The notes under the pieces were generated by a model. That model saw only the letters and a list, made by a program, of their open reading frames with translations, made no database searches and had not been told where the DNA came from. A stretch of DNA of 64,000 nt, taken from contig CP136066.1 in the NCBI GenBank assembly GCA_032622095.1, forward strand, positions 191,940,816 through 192,004,815, read 5' to 3'. A program made the position numbers and the translations under genes. Position 1 is the stretch's first letter. Each line of letters opens with the position of its first letter. Of the stretch, positions 57,579 through 64,000 are shown one piece after another. The stretch is from Siphonodentalium dalli (Eukaryota > Mollusca > Scaphopoda > Gadilida > Siphonodentaliidae).

Positions 57579-58999
57579 AATTTATGACTCCAGCCATAAA
57601 TTAAAATTATATAAAATTATTAACATTGATTTTAAGATAACATATTAACTTGAACGTTTACAGAACACATCTTCGACTCAAATTACTTAGTTTTCTACAT
57701 ATTATCGATATTAGATCGTTGTTATCACCGGGAATTTATTGAAAATGGCGTACATTAACCCTTTAAGCTTATCGGTATTAATGATATCAGTGATGAGTTC
57801 TGTTCCATATCAAATGTAGACCTCCAGGTAATATAATAGACTTGTAAATCTTTACGAACTCACGCGAATTACGCCATATGCGTAAATACCTGCATTTGAC
57901 AACATGCACAATATGCCCATTATATTTGTGCATACCTTATCTGCAGGGATGATGGGCAGTTGAATTTATGTATGGGTGTACCTTATTGAGCGACCTCCGT
58001 ATTCCTTACAGAAGTGACACCAGTCAATTCGATTTCAAGAGTTAATTTCCTGTGAGAGCCCGAAAAAAAAAACTACGTGCCCTGACGTTTTAAATGACTC
58101 CGCTAGATTGAAGACTTATCCTTGTTTATGAACTATTTAGTTTTTGAAAGAAAAAAATGTCCATGACTATCAATATGTATGTGCAGACATCAACACGTTT
58201 GACCTTCATTACAGTTCGAAGCCATATCCACACACGACTGTGAGAGGGACCAGTTGATGGTGAAGACAATGGAATTTGGCGGTCGCTATATGTGTCAACA
58301 TATCCCAGGTGAGCTATAGCATCTGGATATGCACTATTTATTATACACGTATATTTCACCTCACCCAGAAATGTCGCCTTCTGATTGGCTGAGAGCTATG
58401 TCCTATATTTGTATTGTTTTGTGCTAAATTCAGCACACTGCTATATTTGTATCATGTTAAATTTAGCACAACACTATACGAAATTTGCATGCTAACAGGA
58501 ACGCACATGCAAAGACAACAATCTCCAAAACGAATATACAGGAATGCGTACAACAATACGTGTCCAAATGAAATAAGACAAAACTGTGAACACATTTTTC
58601 ATAACAAAGACGTCAACTTGTGAAGTGGCACCATTCGGTTGAATTCCCATTGTGCTATAAAGTCTCGGGTTTTCGTGCACTGAAAACAAAACCTGAATAC
58701 TGCGCCTTTCTGTTTTATTTTATTGAACTAGATTTCAACACGTTCGATTGACGATTATGTTTGTCTTAAGGGGTGTATCGGTAAGTGGCTAATGATAAAT
58801 GTTCCCAGTAAACGAGTTGTACTTGATTGCTATTAAGGTCTTATGAAAATCAAATATAGCATGTCTTGTCGTTGACCACGATGGTATAGTTGCCAGTGGG
58901 TGGGTATATTGCGCGTCGTTAACTATACCCACTCCACCGGGCACTATACTCGCATTATACTTGGCGTGAGTTGGGATGGTGCAGCATTAAAGGTCTTAT
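57579..58999. other. Gene-free stretch
   Basis: An inverted repeat near 58880-58950 (ATAGTTGCCAGTGGGTGGGTATA with its partner TATACCCACTCCACCGGGCACTAT) was noted. No gene was recognised. Confidence 0.4.
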
Positions 59000-59208
59000 G
59001 CCAGTGCATTCTCTTATACATGCGAGTCCCCGACAGAGAGCCTCGCATATATAAGAGAATGCACTGGCTTACAACGTAAATTTCGTTAGGCGAGTGTATT
59101 CTCTTATATATGCAAGGCTCCCTACGGGAAACTCGAATATATATACGAGAATGTATTGGCACAAGTTTTTCGCAAAATTCCAGGAAGCTCCAGCCATGGA
59201 TGGGTTAA
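59000..59208 (-). mobile_element. TTAA palindromic MITE (copy 4, reverse)
   Basis: Palindromes lie at 59000-59068 and 59090-59160 (GCCAGTGCATTCTCTTATA and relatives). TTTTTCGCAAAATTCCAGGAAGCTCCA and GGGTTAA (TTAA at 59205-59208) form the outer end, the reverse of 1589-1625. The other end diverges after TGGTGCAGCATTAAAG near 58978. Confidence 0.65.
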
Positions 59209-59869
59209 CTATGAGTCCGCGGTAATCGACAGATACGTTTCATTTGTTCAAATGTGTTGTTGTCGTGAACATTGTTTGTGCTAAAGTTTCTACCATTAGC
59301 TTCAAAGTGGAATCACTCTTTCTGTAGATGGGTGTCCCCGTGGGGTTAGAGTGCCACGAGAGTATCGCCCCAAATGTAGCTGGCTGATGTTCATTACGCG
59401 CGTTGTCAAAATTCTAGATAGCTATGGCTCGGTGGGCATTTTATTTATAGATAATGGGTGTTTCCGGTTCAAAAGTCCAACTGCGCGATCAGGAGGCCGA
59501 GTCCGGTAAAAGGTGTAGTTGGGAATTTTTCAATTTCGTTTATTCTCCTTTACATTAATATGTCAATAATGTTGATTTTTGGTTTGTGACAAGCTATGTC
59601 AATTACAAATAAAAGAAATGAAAAAGATAATTTGTAAGTCTTATATTTCAACTTTTATAGATATTTTTCGTTCTGCAACCCAATGATGGTTGTGGTCGGA
59701 GACGGCCGAGTCGGCCGGTTCGTTAATTAGGTGCTGGTTGTTATTGTTATTTTAACGGAATTCTGAGTTGGTGATTCGCGAAACCAATATATTTTATATT
59801 CTATAATTACTATCATGGGGATATAATATATTATCTTGAGCGCGTTACCATTTCTGACTATGGTTTTCT
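59209..59869. other. Gene-free stretch
   Basis: GAGTATCGCCCCAAATGTAGCTGGC near 59360 is an outlying copy of the minisatellite unit that follows. No gene was seen. Confidence 0.4.
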
Positions 59870-60330
59870 TGTTTAGTTCTGTTGGGAATGCGGTTTCTTT
59901 GGTGGGACAATGGGCACACCCTGTCACGAAAGTATCGCCCCAAATAATAGCTGGCTGAAGTTCGTTTCGTTCTGTAAGGAAAGAGGTTTCTTTGGTTGAC
60001 GAGTTTATTTCCTACAGTGCTAGCTGCTTGTGGTTTAATTCTTGGAATAATAGCTGGCTGTAGTTTATTTCGTTCTGTGGGGAATGAAGTTTTTTTGTAT
60101 GTGATAATGGGCCCACCATGTGACCATTTTAACTCGTCAATGATAACTGGTTGTCTTTTATTTCGTTCTCGGAGCAATGTGGTTTCCTGCGTGTACTAAT
60201 GGGCCCGGCCTGTGACCATTTTATCTCGTCAACGACAACTTCCTGTAGTTTATTTCGTTTTCTGAGCAATGGGGTTACCAGCGTATACTAATGGGCCCAG
60301 TCGGTGACGACTTTAACTCACACATTGGTC
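59870..60330. repeat. Degenerate minisatellite, about 90-100-bp period
   Basis: Units carry TTTATTTCGTTCT, GxGCAATGxGGTTxCC, TAATGGGCCC and GTGACCATTTTAACTCGTCA. The last three, near 60055, 60158 and 60250, are clearest. Open frames across it are a by-product. Confidence 0.75.
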
Positions 60331-61578
60331 ATTAACTGTAGCAGTGCCTCTTGTCGATAAACCGATATATATCTGCTTATATTCCCATGGTTCTTAACAC
60401 AACTGGTTTCGTGTTCATCCTCGAGTCATTATGCCCAACATTATCCAACAGGGACTGATTGTCGACTCGTCAGTTATATGGATCTCCTATATAAAAACTT
60501 TAATATTCAGGATGTGTAATTGACGTAGAAATATGTCCAGTATGACGCAGTGTTTGTGTTACTATGTTCGATACTGCACTCCATGTGTGCAATCACAGCC
60601 TTCCCGTATTAGACATGAGAACACGTGGACTTACAAAATGGTTGCCGATCTCGAATTAATGGTTGAAGTATAAAGGGTTAAACATGCCCCGGGAGTAGTT
60701 CTAAGCGCTTTGGTTCTAATGTGTCACCCTCGCTAGCTACCAAGACTAAATTTTGATAAAGATAAAGTTTGCACACATTAACAACATATTTAACTAAGCC
60801 GCCACTAAGCACATAAAGACAATTCACCCATAATTACCTCGAGTATAAGAGCCATATTAGAGCTTAGTCTCAGAATTTAACTTGCCATTTTCATTTGTTA
60901 TCGATTTTTTTAAAGATTTGATTTCGAACCCAAGGTAGTATTTAAAATAGCTTTGATGTTGTATGTTGTCTATTTCGGACGTATGTGACAGGCATTGGGA
61001 TGAGTTTGTACGTTCTAATAATACCGGAGTTTTTCACCCCTTAAACCGGATCATGTACCGATATATGATAAGTAGGGACGTGTTGACAAGGGTTCGGGTC
61101 ATTTCACCCCTCTTTGTGAAAATGTTTTATCAGCTGGAATTATCACGCACAGGAACAGGACGATAGTGAGTTTGGGGTGTTTCTACCCCCCCCCCCAAAT
61201 GTAGTCCTGTCCCAACTGGTCCAAATATGTTGGAAATTCAACGCCTCATACCACATTGGTTAGAAATTTCAGATCAAAAGGGGATTCTGGTAGTTTTATA
61301 TTCCAACTATAGTATTGTTAGAAGATTCCAACCGAAAAGAGGTGAGTACAGATGAAATATCTCGGATATGGAAAATTTCGCTCATGGGTGCGGCATGCCT
61401 GTATTCCATATCCAAACACGGACATATAATCAACATTTCATTCATATACAATGAGAAACAGTTGAAAAAAACGCGACTTTACTCAGAGTGGTAAACCGAG
61501 ACCCATACTATTTTGGCTGGCACACTAACAACTAAAACTATCTGGCAGTGGCAGTCAAAATACAAAAGTCTGTGTTCG
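60331..61578. other. Gene-free stretch
   Basis: A run of nine or more C lies near 61185. GGAAATTCAACGCC and TTAGAAATTTCAGA words near 61230-61270 resemble the repeat at 22320-22600. No exon was recognised. Confidence 0.4.
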
Positions 61579-61582
61579 TTAA

Positions 61583-61830
61583 CCCTTTGAGTGCCAGGTC
61601 GATGTTTGTATCAACCCATATATCCTGTGCCAATGCATTCTCTTGTATATGCGAGTCGACCATAGGTCGCCTCGCATATATAAGAGAATGCATTGGCCTA
61701 ACAATTTTTTTTTTTTTTTTTTTTATTTTTTTTACAATTTTTACAATTTTAATAATTTATTCTTATATTCTTTAACAGACTTATTTTGTAGGTTTAGGGC
61801 CGATGAGATCGGCCGCTGGCAATCAAAGGG
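61583..61830. mobile_element. TTAA palindromic MITE (copy 5)
   Basis: TTAA at 61579-61582 and 61831-61834 flanks CCCTTTGAGTGCCAG and CTGGCAATCAAAGGG. One 69-bp palindrome lies at 61629-61697, followed by a poly(T) tract of about 20. The second palindrome is reduced to GGCCGATGAGATCGGCC. Confidence 0.8.
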
Positions 61831-61834
61831 TTAA

Positions 61835-64000
61835 ACCACCAAATGTCGCCCTGACATTGCGTCATGTGGAATTGGGTTAATCGGCTACTGTTAAGTAAAT
61901 GCGCATAGCTTTTTTTGTAATTTCTTATACAAATTAACGGATGTCCTATACGGCATACGCGTTATGTCTTCAAATGTCATGATATTAAGTGAGGAGTGAG
62001 TTGAAGAGAAAATCCAACTAACTATGTGAAATTAGATAGTATCTGCATACCTCCATTTGAGCTTGAGGGACAGGTGTTACCACACCAATGTCTAGCCTTC
62101 TGTGCTATACCCTAAGCAGGAGTACTACTATAGGAATAATTGATGGTTGCCATATCAAATGGCAATTGATGATGCATATAAGCGTTGGTGTTAACTAGTT
62201 CTTGTCGTGACATCTCCTCAGTAGAAAATGCATATACTGTATCATATAGGGTAGCAATACACAATTGTTTAGTGTGATAGCTATGAAGTAGGGATTATAC
62301 TTCTCAGCTATACCATGATTCTTGGCAAGTAAGAAACAACACAACCTCGATTATAAAACACAAGCAATAGTAGAATGAATTATATGGCTGTAAGTTGGCC
62401 TGCTTGACTCACTGTTAGTTGTGATGTGACCTTGAATTAAATGCGCATAGTAACACCATTTGAACCTCGTTTAGCTGATCTAAATGAGCAGGTTTCAATC
62501 GTGTTGATAACCACGGCAGATAATAATGGAATAGACCACCATAGGTGGGTCCATATAAGGGGTAGAGTCCCGTATCAAACTTAAAGTGATATATTGTGAA
62601 AACAAGTTTCTGAAATATAGATGATGGTATTCAACAAAGTAGTCCAACCACTTCCATAGCATATGTGGAGTTTTGAGAAGTTACTATAAGCTATTGACCT
62701 CACAGGACATGTTTATTCAGTTGAAATGAACATTATCATACACCAGGCTAGATCCCCGAAAACCGGCGAAGTGGTGTGTCTGGTTCTTGGCTTTCACTGT
62801 GTTCGGTTAATTGGTGGTAGCCACGCAAGGTGATTCGCCCAATATCCGAAAGGTGTCTTGTCATGAATACAGTAGGCTGGTATGGACCATTTATAGTATA
62901 CAGCAAACTGATATCCCATAGTGATTTCTACGATTTAGGCATGTGAAGATTTTAGTGGGACAATGCATTGAGTTTGTACATCTTTTCAATAGGAAAATGG
63001 TTCTTGGCAATAGTATTGATTGCGCTGCCGGCCGCACTTGATTAATGATTATTTTGAAGTTTATCGCAATCAACAGGGACTGCGCAACTTCTCTGCATAT
63101 CCAACCCTGCAACTTAGATGGCGATACTTATTATAATACTATTTCCCGCGTTTTGACGAACTGTACGACCACACGTTGGGAAACTGGTGAAGAATCAATT
63201 GGTAGTGACAGTTTTCTGGTGTCATGTCATCAGTTTGATTTATTATGTCCAATATACCCTGCCTTCCAGGTTCTGAATACTGAATGACATTATGGAGCAA
63301 CGCAGTCCATTAACTTCTTACAACATAATGTGAAGTAATAGTTCTAGACTGTCGTGGGGGCTATTGTACGAAGAGCTCCATACACGTTCACCTGATAAGC
63401 AATCCAGTTTGATCAGATATACCTTAGTTTAAACAGTATTTATTCCATGAATAAAACAATGTGAGTCATTTCCGGGAATCATTTTATATTCACCCCACAT
63501 AACGAGAGTCTGATGGTCCAGATACGCATTAGCGCTACTTGTAAATGAGACAATCTAATTATATACATACATGTAGTGATACAATAATATGTTAATATCG
63601 CTGTAATACGAGTAAATATATTGCTTGAGTTCTAGTACAAATTTGTCAATCTCACATTGGTCGTCATATTAATGCACATGTGGAAATGTACCGGTACTTA
63701 GTATGAATTGGTGACAAGAAGCAGTTAAAGAATGAGGGAATCATCAACATTTCTTCCTACACATATATATTTGCCAGAATGATCATTTTGTGTCGATGTT
63801 CCATTCAAATCGCTAAGAGTACTCATACACGGATTCATTTTACGAAGTCTTTTATGGATATTATGTCAGAAAAGGTCCTTGTGACTTCTATAGACTATCC
63901 AACCTCGCGTTCACCAACCAAGCCTATACCGGCGGTATACATGTACCATGGTGAAATGGACAAGAATAAAGTATTGGTTTAATATCTGAACAAGGCCCCG
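61835..64000. other. Gene-free stretch at the window end
   Basis: Open frames at 63045-63287 and 63779-63982 have no recognisable domain or clear splice sites. Downstream exons of the PAN-domain gene could still lie here, but none could be shown. Confidence 0.35.

Overview
The window looks like gene-poor, AT-rich nuclear DNA of an animal, most likely a marine invertebrate. The signs are spliced exons with GT/AG borders, non-LTR and tyrosine-recombinase retrotransposons, many short palindromic or foldback repeats, and two intronless nicotinic-type Cys-loop receptor genes. Lineage-specific expansions of such receptors are common in molluscs, annelids and brachiopods, so a lophotrochozoan is my best guess. 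That is inference; no species-diagnostic sequence was found.

Host genes seen: (1) a probable Ly6/uPAR three-finger-fold gene on the minus strand, with a signal-peptide exon at 12177-12225 and a phase-compatible cysteine-rich exon at 1372-1515, its last exon lying outside the window; (2) two intronless Cys-loop receptor genes on the minus strand at 35141-36304 and 46818-47993, paralogous and apparently intact; (3) the first exon (52683-52958, plus strand) of a secreted PAN/apple-domain protein ending in a good splice donor. Most of the remainder is repeat-derived or unrecognised.

The largest object is a tyrosine-recombinase (DIRS/Ngaro-type) retrotransposon at about 14082-22094 with a gag-like ORF, RT, RNase H, tyrosine recombinase and SGNH-hydrolase-like ORF. 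It is broken by a deletion in RT motif A and several frameshifts. A younger, 5'-truncated LINE (16924-19438, minus strand) sits inside its RNase H region, flanked by direct copies of 517 bp of the host element, an extraordinarily long target-site duplication. Fragments of three or more LINE families lie elsewhere (186-593, 2640-3490, 42603-43204, 46504-46697).

Short repeats dominate the rest. One TTAA-flanked, piggyBac-like MITE family carries near-perfect 69-bp palindromes; paralogous empty sites inside the window show how one MITE and one nested repeat cluster inserted. A 42-bp degenerate minisatellite fills 9400-10715. A nested cluster of GC-richer repeats occupies 30885-34343. A ten-base motif, TAAAGAGCGT, occurs at least 11 times exactly, often in same-strand pairs 31-43 bases apart, and is the most unexplained pattern here.
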